NCBI GenBank assembly: GCA_910577475.1
Contig: CAJTLJ010000003.1
Location: 1 to 49,050, forward strand
Direction: 5' to 3'
From: an uncultured Alistipes sp.
GTDB lineage: Bacteria; Bacteroidota; Bacteroidia; Bacteroidales; Rikenellaceae
DNA length: 49,050 bases
This document shows, one piece after another, positions 42,718 to 49,050 of this stretch. Positions within the stretch are counted from its first letter, which is position 1; each line of letters starts with the position of its first letter. The notes beneath the pieces are model-generated. The model did not search any database. It saw nothing but the letters and a program-made list of their open reading frames with translations, and was not told where the DNA came from. The position numbers were made by a program, and so were the translations under genes.

Positions 42718-43963
42718 CCACCGGAAGCTCCCGCCAGTCGGTCGTGTAGCGGGGCGAGAGGTGCTCCCGATTCATGCGGAAAGGCTCCGTCCCCTGTGCC
42801 GCGACGACGATTTTTCCCTTGCCGTACAGTTTGTTCATCCGGTCGAGCGCGTCCATCAGCCGGACATGCTTCTCGTTGTCGATAGGGGCGAACAGCGACC
42901 CCTGCACCTCCGCGGCGGGAACGATGTGCGAAAGGGTCGCTCCCACCTTCTTGTATCCGTAGCCCGGCCGGAATATGCGCCGCAGGGCGATGCGGGCCTG
43001 CCGCACGATCTCCAGCGTGCTGTCGGTCGGCTCGGGGAGCAGGCTGACGGTGGTCTCGTAGTGTTGGGGCCGGTCGTCCCGGAACCGGTTGGTGAGGATG
43101 AAGACCTGCACTTCGCGGCACAGCGAATGCTGGTCCCGCAGCTTCTCGGCGCACCGGGCCGCGAACTCCGCCACGATGCGCTCCAGCTCCGCCCGCTGGC
43201 CGATCTCCTTCGGAAAACTGCGCGAGACGGTGATCTGCTGCTTCTGCGGCGGGATCTGTTCGAAGCCGATGCACGCCTCTCCCTGCAATTCCCGCCAGGT
43301 GCGCAGCCCCGTGACTCCCATTCGCTTGCGAATCCACCCCTCGGGCAGCTCGACGAACTGTCGGGCCGTGACGATACGCAGGGAGTCGAACATGCGGCCG
43401 TAGCGCCGTCCGATGCCCCAGACGTCGCGCAGCGGAAACTTCGTCAGCACCTTTTCGATATCCTCGGGCCGGTGCATGTAGCAGCACCCGTTCAGCTTCG
43501 GGTACTGCTTCGCCAGTTTCGAGGCGATTTTCGCCAGGGTTTTCGTGGGGGCGATGCCGATGCTGACGGGAATGCCCGTATTGCGGCGGATCGTGCGTCC
43601 GATGTGCCGTCCGTACTCGTCGAGCGGCTCCGCGATGCCGTGCAGATCGAAAAAGGCTTCGTCGATGGAGTAGACCTCGGTCGCGGGGACGAGCGAACGC
43701 AGGGTCGTCATCACGCGGCGCGACAGGTCGCCGTAGAGGGCGAAGTTGGCCGAGAAGAGCGCGACCCCGTTGCGCTCGATGAGCGGGGCGACCTGGTAGA
43801 GCGGCTGCCCCATGCCGATTCCGAGCGCCTTCGCCTCGTTCGAGCGGGCGATGATGCAGCCGTCGTTGTTCGAGAGCACGACGACGGGACGTCCCGCAAG
43901 ATCGGGACGGAAGAGCCGTTCGCAGGAGGCGTAGAAGTTGTTGCAGTCGCAGAGGCCGTACAT
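42704..43963 (-). CDS. umuC: Y-family DNA polymerase (UmuC)
   Basis: 419 residues. N-terminal DCNNFYASCERLF and catalytic YSIDEAFFDL hold the carboxylates of translesion polymerases, with SIGIAPTKTLAKIASK and the little-finger domain following. It copies damaged DNA as part of Pol V together with processed UmuD. Starts 2 nt after umuD. Confidence 0.95.
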   Translation of the reverse strand: MYGLCDCNNFYASCERLFRPDLAGRPVVVLSNNDGCIIARSNEAKALGIGMGQPLYQVAPLIERNGVALFSANFALYGDLSRRVMTTLRSLVPATEVYSIDEAFFDLHGIAEPLDEYGRHIGRTIRRNTGIPVSIGIAPTKTLAKIASKLAKQYPKLNGCCYMHRPEDIEKVLTKFPLRDVWGIGRRYGRMFDSLRIVTARQFVELPEGWIRKRMGVTGLRTWRELQGEACIGFEQIPPQKQQITVSRSFPKEIGQRAELERIVAEFAARCAEKLRDQHSLCREVQVFILTNRFRDDRPQHYETTVSLLPEPTDSTLEIVRQARIALRRIFRPGYGYKKVGATLSHIVPAAEVQGSLFAPIDNEKHVRLMDALDRMNKLYGKGKIVVAAQGTEPFRMNREHLSPRYTTDWRELPVVKAK

Positions 43964-43965
43964 CG

Positions 43966-44409
43966 CTATTCGAAGCTCTTGACGACGTGGCGCACGATGC
44001 CCCAGACGAGAAACTCGTTGTCGGCGTCGACGCGGATCGGGCGGTATTTCGGGTTGGAGGGCATCAGCCAGGCGCAGCCCCGTTCCAGCTTGACCCGCTT
44101 GACCGTGAACTCCCCGTCTACGTAGCAGACGGCGATGCAGCCGTCGTGGGGCGGCAGGGACTTGTCGACGATCAGCAGGTCGCCGTCGCCGATGCCGTCG
44201 CCCGCCATGCTCTCGCCCGAGACGCGGACGAAGAAGGTGGAGGCGGGGTTCTGTACGAATTCGCGGTTCAGGTCGAGGGGCGCATCCAGAAAGTCGTCCG
44301 CCGGCGAGGGGAATCCCGCCTCGACGGCCCCTCCGGCTACGGGCACCTCCCGATGCGTCGAGGTGTCGGGAGGGTGAAAGGTGAATCGGTCGTTCGGTCG
44401 TTCTTTCAT
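43966..44409 (-). CDS. umuD: UmuD, LexA-like autoprotease
   Basis: 147 residues. Self-cleavage site VEAGFPSP (A31-G32), nucleophile S67 in SGESM and general-base K104 in FTVKRV. The 37-residue gap between Ser and Lys equals that of E. coli UmuD. Cleaved when RecA filaments form. First gene of umuDC. No LexA box could be recognised by eye. Confidence 0.94.
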   Translation of the reverse strand: MKERPNDRFTFHPPDTSTHREVPVAGGAVEAGFPSPADDFLDAPLDLNREFVQNPASTFFVRVSGESMAGDGIGDGDLLIVDKSLPPHDGCIAVCYVDGEFTVKRVKLERGCAWLMPSNPKYRPIRVDADNEFLVWGIVRHVVKSFE

Positions 44410-44426
44410 GTCGGAGACACTCCGTG

Positions 44427-44434
44427 CAAAGATA
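44427..44434 (-). promoter_or_regulatory. -7 promoter element of umuDC
   Basis: Minus strand TATCTTTG, 17 nt before the ATG. No TTTG upstream at the consensus distance, compatible with a regulated promoter. Confidence 0.55.
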
Positions 44435-44458
44435 GTGCGCGGATGTCTGCTCGTGCCG

Positions 44459-45037
44459 CTAAAATTCCAGAATGCCGGTTATAGGGTGCGCCGACAGCCA
44501 CTCGCGCAGCTCGTCCGGGGTCCTCACCCCGTCCTGCAGGACCGCCTTGTAGACGGCGATTCCCGGAATCTTCTCTCCGTCGGGCGTCCGGTATTTCAGT
44601 TCGAGGATCGCCGTCCGGGTTTCGGGGGTGAGGGCGGCGGCGATCCGGTCGGCCACCGCTTCGAAATAGCCGTCGTAGCGGCTGCCGCGCAGGATCTGGA
44701 TCATGTCGATCTGCCACTCCTCGCCTTCCCGTGCGTACCGGCAGTGCCACTCCAGACACCGCTCTTCGGTGTCGGCTCCGTTCACGAACTGCACCTCCCG
44801 CACGGCCGGGTCGGCGCAAAGCTCCGCCATGACGGCAAATCCGACGGCCGGGTCCAGCCGTTCGGTGTAGAGGTGCAGGTCGATGTCGAGGTGCTTCATC
44901 AGCAGCCCCATGCGCAGCGAGCCGACCGCACGGACCTCGGCTCCTGCAGCCTGCCAGCGCTCGTAAAGCCGCAGCCGGTCGACGATCTCCCGGGCGCGCT
45001 CCGTGTTGCGGGCGGCCAGTCGTAAGATTTCTTCCAT
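44459..45037 (-). CDS. Nucleotidyltransferase-fold protein of unknown function
   Basis: 192 residues. GSLRMGLLMKHLDIDLHLY matches the GS...DxD core of the polymerase-beta nucleotidyltransferase fold, with a third acidic position possible in WQIDMIQ. The N terminus is helical with many Arg/Glu, and the C-terminal region is helical too. The start is the ATG at 45037; an upstream ATG (45073) lies ahead of the -7 box and would not be transcribed. Relatives include (p)ppGpp-synthetase-like and antibiotic NTases, but no specific family is recognised. Ends 50 nt before umuD. Confidence 0.72.
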   Translation of the reverse strand: MEEILRLAARNTERAREIVDRLRLYERWQAAGAEVRAVGSLRMGLLMKHLDIDLHLYTERLDPAVGFAVMAELCADPAVREVQFVNGADTEERCLEWHCRYAREGEEWQIDMIQILRGSRYDGYFEAVADRIAAALTPETRTAILELKYRTPDGEKIPGIAVYKAVLQDGVRTPDELREWLSAHPITGILEF

Positions 45038-45060
45038 GTTTTCGCAGATTTCAGGGGGCG

Positions 45061-45068
45061 CAAAGATA
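45061..45068 (-). promoter_or_regulatory. -7 promoter element that sets the NTase-fold start
   Basis: Minus strand TATCTTTG, 23 nt before the ATG at 45037 and downstream of the alternative ATG at 45073. Confidence 0.55.
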
Positions 45069-45164
45069 GGCATATTTTCGCCACGAAGCGTCGCGGATGG
45101 GTATAAATACCTAATTTATGCAAATAAAGTAGGGCGGAGAAGGCGCGGTTTGCGATGATTTTCG

Positions 45165-45172
45165 TATTTTTG
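45165..45172 (+). promoter_or_regulatory. -7 promoter element of nspC-cysteate synthase
   Basis: TATTTTTG, 43 nt before the nspC ATG. No good upstream element. Confidence 0.5.
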
Positions 45173-45215
45173 CGGACATTCGGACGAGAGTCCGGACCCT
45201 ATATTCTTTGAACGA

Positions 45216-46346
45216 ATGGTTGATTTTTCGAAAATACCCTCTCCCTGCTACGTGCTCGACGAAGAGCTGCTGGAGCAGAACCTGGCCGTCATCGACCGCG
45301 TGCGTCGCGAGGCCGGGGTCGAAGTGATCGTCGCTCTGAAGGCCTGCGCCATGTGGAGCATCTTTCCCGAACTGGCCCGCCACTCCGACGGCGCTACGGC
45401 CAGCTCGGCCGCCGAAGCCCGCCTCGTGTACGAGGAGTTCGGCTCGCCGGCCCATACCTACGCTCCGGTCTATACCGACCGTAACATCGAGGAGATCCTG
45501 CGTTGCAGCAGCCACCTGACCTTCAACTCCCTGAACCAGTTCCGACGCTTCGGACCCCGGGCCATCCTGCAGGGAATCTCGTGCGGACTTCGGGTCAATC
45601 CCGGATATTCGCCCGTGGAGGTCGATCTCTACAATCCGTGCGTGGCCGGTTCGCGACTGGGCATTCCGGCCGAGGAGCTCGGCGAGTTGCCGGCCGGTGT
45701 CGAGGGGCTGCATTTCCACGTGTTGTGCGAATCGCGGCCGCACCACCTGCGGCTGGCGCTCGAAGCGCTCGAGGAGCGTTTCGGGGGGCTGCTCGACAAG
45801 GTGAAGTGGCTCAACATGGGCGGCGGCCATCTGATGACTCATGCCGGCTACGACTGCGACGAGCTCATAGGCGTGCTGCGCGGCTTCAAGGCCCGGCACC
45901 CGCACCTGCGGCTGATTCTGGAGCCCGGCAGCGCCTTCACCTGGCGCACGGGCTATCTGGTCTCGACGGTGGAGGATATCGTGCGGAACGGCGGTGTGCG
46001 GACGGCCCTGCTCGACGTGTCGTTCGCCTGCCACATGCCCGACTGCCTGGAGATGCCCTACAAACCCGCGATCGTCGGAGCGCACGACCCCGAGGAGGGC
46101 GAGGAGCGCTGGCGCATGGGCGGCAACAGCTGTCTGGCGGGCGACTACTGCGGCGACTGGGCCTTCGACCGGGAGCCGAAGATCGGGGATAGGATCGTCT
46201 TCGAGGACATGATCCACTACACGATGGTCAAGACCACGATGTTCAACGGCGTGGCCCACCCGGCCATCGCCATCGCCCGCAAGAGCGGAAAGCTGGATAT
46301 AATCAGAGAGTTCGGGTACGAAGATTTCAAGACCCGGATGTCCTAA
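45216..46346 (+). CDS. nspC: Carboxynorspermidine/carboxyspermidine decarboxylase
   Basis: 376 residues. A fold III PLP decarboxylase. PLP binds K42 in VALKAC, the substrate region has HFHVLCES and MGGGHLM, and a C-terminal GGNSCLAGDYCG holds the active-site Cys and Asp. It makes spermidine or norspermidine in the aspartate-semialdehyde-dependent pathway common in gut Bacteroidota. The partner dehydrogenase (CASDH/Lys1-like) is not in this window. The next gene begins 14 nt downstream. Confidence 0.95.
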   Translation: MVDFSKIPSPCYVLDEELLEQNLAVIDRVRREAGVEVIVALKACAMWSIFPELARHSDGATASSAAEARLVYEEFGSPAHTYAPVYTDRNIEEILRCSSHLTFNSLNQFRRFGPRAILQGISCGLRVNPGYSPVEVDLYNPCVAGSRLGIPAEELGELPAGVEGLHFHVLCESRPHHLRLALEALEERFGGLLDKVKWLNMGGGHLMTHAGYDCDELIGVLRGFKARHPHLRLILEPGSAFTWRTGYLVSTVEDIVRNGGVRTALLDVSFACHMPDCLEMPYKPAIVGAHDPEEGEERWRMGGNSCLAGDYCGDWAFDREPKIGDRIVFEDMIHYTMVKTTMFNGVAHPAIAIARKSGKLDIIREFGYEDFKTRMS

Positions 46347-46360
46347 ACTTAAACGATAAG

Positions 46361-47653
46361 ATGAAAGAATTTACACCTACTGCCTACACGCTGGAGTGCG
46401 TCGCTACGGGACGCGAGTTCGAGGACGAAGGTTGGACGATGGAGGATCGACAGAGCAAATCCCCTTCGCTGGTCCGCGCCCGCTATGCCAAGAAGAAACT
46501 GGAAGTGAAACCGGATGAGTACGGAATCTACAAGTTCTGCGACTGGCTGCCCGTGAAACGGATGCTCGAGGGTTCGTCGGCTCCGGTGACCTACCGGAGC
46601 AAGGGGCTGGGCAAGCACCTCGGTCTGGAGAATCTCTACATCACCTTCAACGGTTACTGCCCCGCCATCGGGGCCCGGATGACGACCTGCTCCTTCAAGG
46701 AGACCGAAGCGTTCAGCGTCTGCGCCCGTGCCTCCCGCGAGGAGAAGCGGGTGCTGGTGGTGGCTTCGGCCGGCAATACGGCCCGGGCCTTCGCGAAGGT
46801 CTGCTCGGACAACCACATCCGGCTGCTGCTTTCCGTGCCGGCCGACAATCTGGATGCGCTGTGGTTCGACGAACCGCTCGATCCGTGCGTGAAGCTGATC
46901 GCCTGCGCCAACGGCGGCGACTACTTCGACGCCATCCACCTGAGCAACCTGGCCCTCAAGTCGCCGATGTTCTACTCCGAGGGCGGCGCGAAGAACATCG
47001 CCCGCCGCGACGGCATGGCGACGACGGTGCTCTCGGCCGTGACGACCATCGGACGCATTCCCGACTACTATTTCCAGGCCGTGGGCAGCGGTACGGGCGC
47101 CATTGCCGCCTGGGAGGCCAACCTGCGGCTGATCGAGGACGGCTCCTACGGACAGAACCTCATGAAGCTGATGGTTTCGCAGAATGCGCCGTTCGTCCCG
47201 ATGTACAACGCCTGGCGGGTCGATTCGCGCGAGATGCTGCCCTATGACGACGACAAGGCGCGCCGCGACGTGGAGATCATCGACGCCAAAGTGCTCTCGA
47301 ACCGTCGCCCGCCCTACGGCATCCACGGCGGTCTGTACGACGCTCTGAAGGCGACCGACGGCGAGATCATGGTGGCGACGAATGCCCAGGCCCGCAAGGC
47401 CCGCGAGCTCTTCCGGGAGCTGGAGGGCGTCGACATCTATTCGGCGGCCGGCGTGGCTACGGCAACCCTCATCAAGGCGGTCGCCGACGGCAGGATCGAC
47501 AAGTCGGCTACGGTGATGCTCAACATCACCGGCGGCGGCGAGGAGCTCTTCAAGGAGGGCAAGACCTTGCACTATCTCAAGCCGTCGCACGTCTTCTCGC
47601 TTACGCCCAACGCCGACGACGTGATCGCCAAGTGCGAGGCGCTGTTCGAGTAA
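46361..47653 (+). CDS. Cysteate synthase (threonine-synthase-like)
   Basis: 430 residues. A fold II PLP enzyme. The PLP Lys is K113 in CSFKETEA, where threonine synthases have SFKD. ASAGNTARAF is the cofactor phosphate-region motif and AVGSGTGAIAAWEA the Gly-rich loop. Known cysteate synthases convert O-phosphoserine and sulfite to L-cysteate; in Bacteroidota this feeds capnine-type sulfonolipids. Length and motifs fit this branch and not ordinary ThrC. Probably co-transcribed with nspC. The downstream acyltransferase is not in this window. Confidence 0.85.
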   Translation: MKEFTPTAYTLECVATGREFEDEGWTMEDRQSKSPSLVRARYAKKKLEVKPDEYGIYKFCDWLPVKRMLEGSSAPVTYRSKGLGKHLGLENLYITFNGYCPAIGARMTTCSFKETEAFSVCARASREEKRVLVVASAGNTARAFAKVCSDNHIRLLLSVPADNLDALWFDEPLDPCVKLIACANGGDYFDAIHLSNLALKSPMFYSEGGAKNIARRDGMATTVLSAVTTIGRIPDYYFQAVGSGTGAIAAWEANLRLIEDGSYGQNLMKLMVSQNAPFVPMYNAWRVDSREMLPYDDDKARRDVEIIDAKVLSNRRPPYGIHGGLYDALKATDGEIMVATNAQARKARELFRELEGVDIYSAAGVATATLIKAVADGRIDKSATVMLNITGGGEELFKEGKTLHYLKPSHVFSLTPNADDVIAKCEALFE

Positions 47654-47661
47654 CGAATCCG

Positions 47662-47706
47662 AAGAGGGGGAGGGGACCGGTTGCCGCCGTCCGTTCCCCC
47701 TTTTCT
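47662..47706 (+). terminator. Terminator of nspC-cysteate synthase
   Basis: AAGAGGGGGA (47662-47671) pairs with TCCCCCTTTT (47695-47704), one G:U pair. A TTTT tract follows the C run. Confidence 0.7.
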
Positions 47707-47723
47707 TAAAAATCTGAATCGCC

Positions 47724-48824
47724 ATGAAAAAACTATTCATATGGCTGCTTCCGCTCCTCGCCCTTTCGGTGCAGGCGCAAGAGCCCGACGGGTCGCGGGA
47801 GCGGCTGAACAGGGTGGCCGGAGAGTGGGTCGCGCAACATCGCAAGGCCGATTATCCGCGCTACGGAGCCGACGACTTCCGGGAGGTGGCCGCCAACCTG
47901 ATCGCCTGTCAGAATCCGGACGGCGGCTGGCCCAAGAATCTGGACTGGATGACGCGGGAGTGCCCCGACTCGGTGCTGGCGCGGATCGATGCGAAACACC
48001 GCCGGTCGACGCTGGATAACCGCAACGTCTACCCGCAGCTGGAGTTTCTCTCGGCGGTCTGGGAGCTGACGGGCGACGAGGCCTGCCTTCGGGCGGCCCG
48101 CGGCGCGGCGGAGTACATGTTGCGGACGCAGTACGACAACGGCGGCTGGCGCGGCTGGGATGCCGATGCCATCACCTTCAACGACGATATCATGGCGGGG
48201 GTGCTCCTCGCTTGGAAGGATATTCTCGACGGGGAGGCCCCCTATGGTTGGGTGAAGGAGGATCCGGAGCTGCTGGGGCGTATCCGCCGGTCGTTCGACG
48301 CCGGCATCGGACTGGTGCTCCGCACGCAGTACGTGCAGGACGGCGTGAAGACCGTCTGGGCGCAGCAGCACGACCACGAGACCCTGCTGCCCGTTTCGGC
48401 CCGCAAATACGAGCATCCGGGACTCGCGTCGGCCGAGAGTTCGCAGATCGTCATGCTGCTCATGAGCATCGAGAATCCGTCGCCCGAGGTGATCGAGGCG
48501 GTGCGGTGCGCCGTCGCCTGGTTCGAGCGGACCCGGATCGAGGGCAAGCGGGTGGAGACGGTCTCCCTGCCCGAGGGCAATCCCGACGATCCGAAGGTGA
48601 AGCGGGACCGCTATCTGGTGGACGACCCCGATGCCCCGGCCATCTGGGCCCGGTTCTACGAGCTGGAGGACGACCGGCCCTTTTTCAGCAACCGCGACGG
48701 CATCAAGGTCTACACTCTGAAGGAGGTGAAGCCCGAACGCCGGGTGGGGTATGCCTGGTACGGCCCCTGGGGTCGTAAGGTGCTCAACCGCTACAAGAAA
48801 TGGAGTAGGAATTTATCCGAATAG
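47724..48824 (+). CDS. Secreted pectate lyase, PL10 family
   Basis: 366 residues. Signal peptide 1-19 (MKKLFIWLLPLLALSVQAQ). PL10 hallmarks: CQNPDGGWPKN, STLDN, QYDNGGW, ITFNDD, KTVWAQQHD and the C-terminal RDGIKVYTL plus GYAWYG. The loop between QYDNGGW and ITFND is shorter than the family norm, which could change the substrate groove. These enzymes cleave polygalacturonate by calcium-assisted beta-elimination. Exported, probably periplasmic. Followed directly by a truncated paralogue. No SusC/D genes are seen here, though the locus runs off the window. Confidence 0.88.
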   Translation: MKKLFIWLLPLLALSVQAQEPDGSRERLNRVAGEWVAQHRKADYPRYGADDFREVAANLIACQNPDGGWPKNLDWMTRECPDSVLARIDAKHRRSTLDNRNVYPQLEFLSAVWELTGDEACLRAARGAAEYMLRTQYDNGGWRGWDADAITFNDDIMAGVLLAWKDILDGEAPYGWVKEDPELLGRIRRSFDAGIGLVLRTQYVQDGVKTVWAQQHDHETLLPVSARKYEHPGLASAESSQIVMLLMSIENPSPEVIEAVRCAVAWFERTRIEGKRVETVSLPEGNPDDPKVKRDRYLVDDPDAPAIWARFYELEDDRPFFSNRDGIKVYTLKEVKPERRVGYAWYGPWGRKVLNRYKKWSRNLSE

Positions 48825-48827
48825 CCG

Positions 48828-49050
48828 CCGACTATGAAAAAGTATTTTCTGACGAGGCTTTCGCATGGATTCGCGGCAGCCTACGCCGGCGCATCCGGCA
48901 GTCGTGGGATGCGGGGCTCGCCTTGATTCTGAGGACCCAGTACGTGCAGAACGGCGTGAAGACCGTCTGGGCCCAGCAGTACGACCACACGACCCTTCGG
49001 CCGGTCAAAGCCCGCGCCTACGAACTGCCCGGACTGTCGGCGGGCGAGAG
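48828..49050 (+). pseudogene. 5'-truncated second PL10 pectate lyase copy (continues past the window)
   Basis: Read in the frame of GAC at 48831, the DNA encodes a match to the middle of the preceding lyase: DAGLALILRTQYVQNGVKTV, WAQQYDHTTL and YELPGLSAGES align with DAGIGLVLRTQYVQDGVKTV onward, with frequent substitutions. The signal peptide and first 170 or so residues are absent. The only nearby ATG (48834, MKKYFL) is in another frame and meets a stop after about 30 codons. It is therefore an older paralogue that lost its 5' half, or a frameshifted fusion. The rest lies outside. Confidence 0.78.

Noticed and set aside
48834..48925. A start-like MKKYFL reading frame as a signal peptide for the second lyase
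   Set aside because: The frame stops after about 30 codons and is out of register with the lyase homology, so it is not a functional start as sequenced.

Overview
The window looks like chromosomal DNA from a gut Bacteroidales bacterium, most likely Alistipes or a close relative (Rikenellaceae). The grounds are Bacteroidota-type promoters (TTTG, 19-20 bp, TAnnTTTG) before many genes, GC-rich coding sequence with AT-rich gaps, a complete Na+-translocating NADH:quinone reductase operon, a pyrophosphate-type phosphofructokinase, and a cysteate synthase, the first enzyme of sulfonolipid synthesis typical of Alistipes and relatives. The genus is an inference; the phylum is well supported.

Layout. 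1-3330: tRNA-Pro, a radical SAM/SPASM enzyme with a 73-residue lipoprotein partner, a cold-shock protein and PPi-phosphofructokinase. 3356-6822 (minus): a tight operon of a close homologue of human steroid 5-alpha-reductase, an Old Yellow Enzyme-type flavin reductase, a short-chain dehydrogenase and a HAD phosphatase. This resembles the 5AR/5BR/3beta-HSDH steroid and bile-acid reduction clusters of other gut Bacteroidales. 6890-9922 (minus): an ABC exporter, an HPr-kinase-like protein and a signal-peptidase-like protease, which look like a peptide maturation/export module without a visible precursor. 9935-16861: divergent AddA and AddB helicase-nuclease genes, with a GIN-domain protein ahead of addB. 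16858-19408 (minus): a HAD phosphatase and two tandem membrane-anchored LytM peptidases. 19445-23672: alaS and gpmI.

23673-23974 and 34041-34479 carry the same family of hairpin-forming intergenic repeats. 23975-27229 (minus) is an operon of tatD-like, tcdA, a D-2-hydroxyacid dehydrogenase, a YbjN-like secreted protein and a ProX-type tRNA deacylase. 27378-33322 holds nqrABCDEF. Then come a HAD phosphatase and a DPE2-type 4-alpha-glucanotransferase with its own promoter. 37218-38399 is an AT-rich scar with tandem dyads, palindromes and the C-terminal remnant of a DNA adenine methylase, probably what is left of a mobile element. 38400-45073: mscL, a biotin-carrying OadA/PycB-type carboxyltransferase, a channel-like protein with an altered filter, tRNA-Met(CAU), an HD-domain protein, umuDC and a nucleotidyltransferase-fold protein. 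45165-49050: nspC plus cysteate synthase as one operon, a PL10-type pectate lyase, and a 5'-truncated second lyase copy running off the window.

Physiology. PPi-PFK, Nqr, an OadA-like protein and mechanosensitive/ion channel genes fit an anaerobic, sodium-bioenergetic gut life. Pectate lyase and glucanotransferase fit plant-polysaccharide use. The steroid-reductase operon and the sulfonolipid gene suggest two routes of host-relevant lipid chemistry. Four genes have a promoter -7 box only 4-5 nt before the start codon, suggesting leaderless transcripts.
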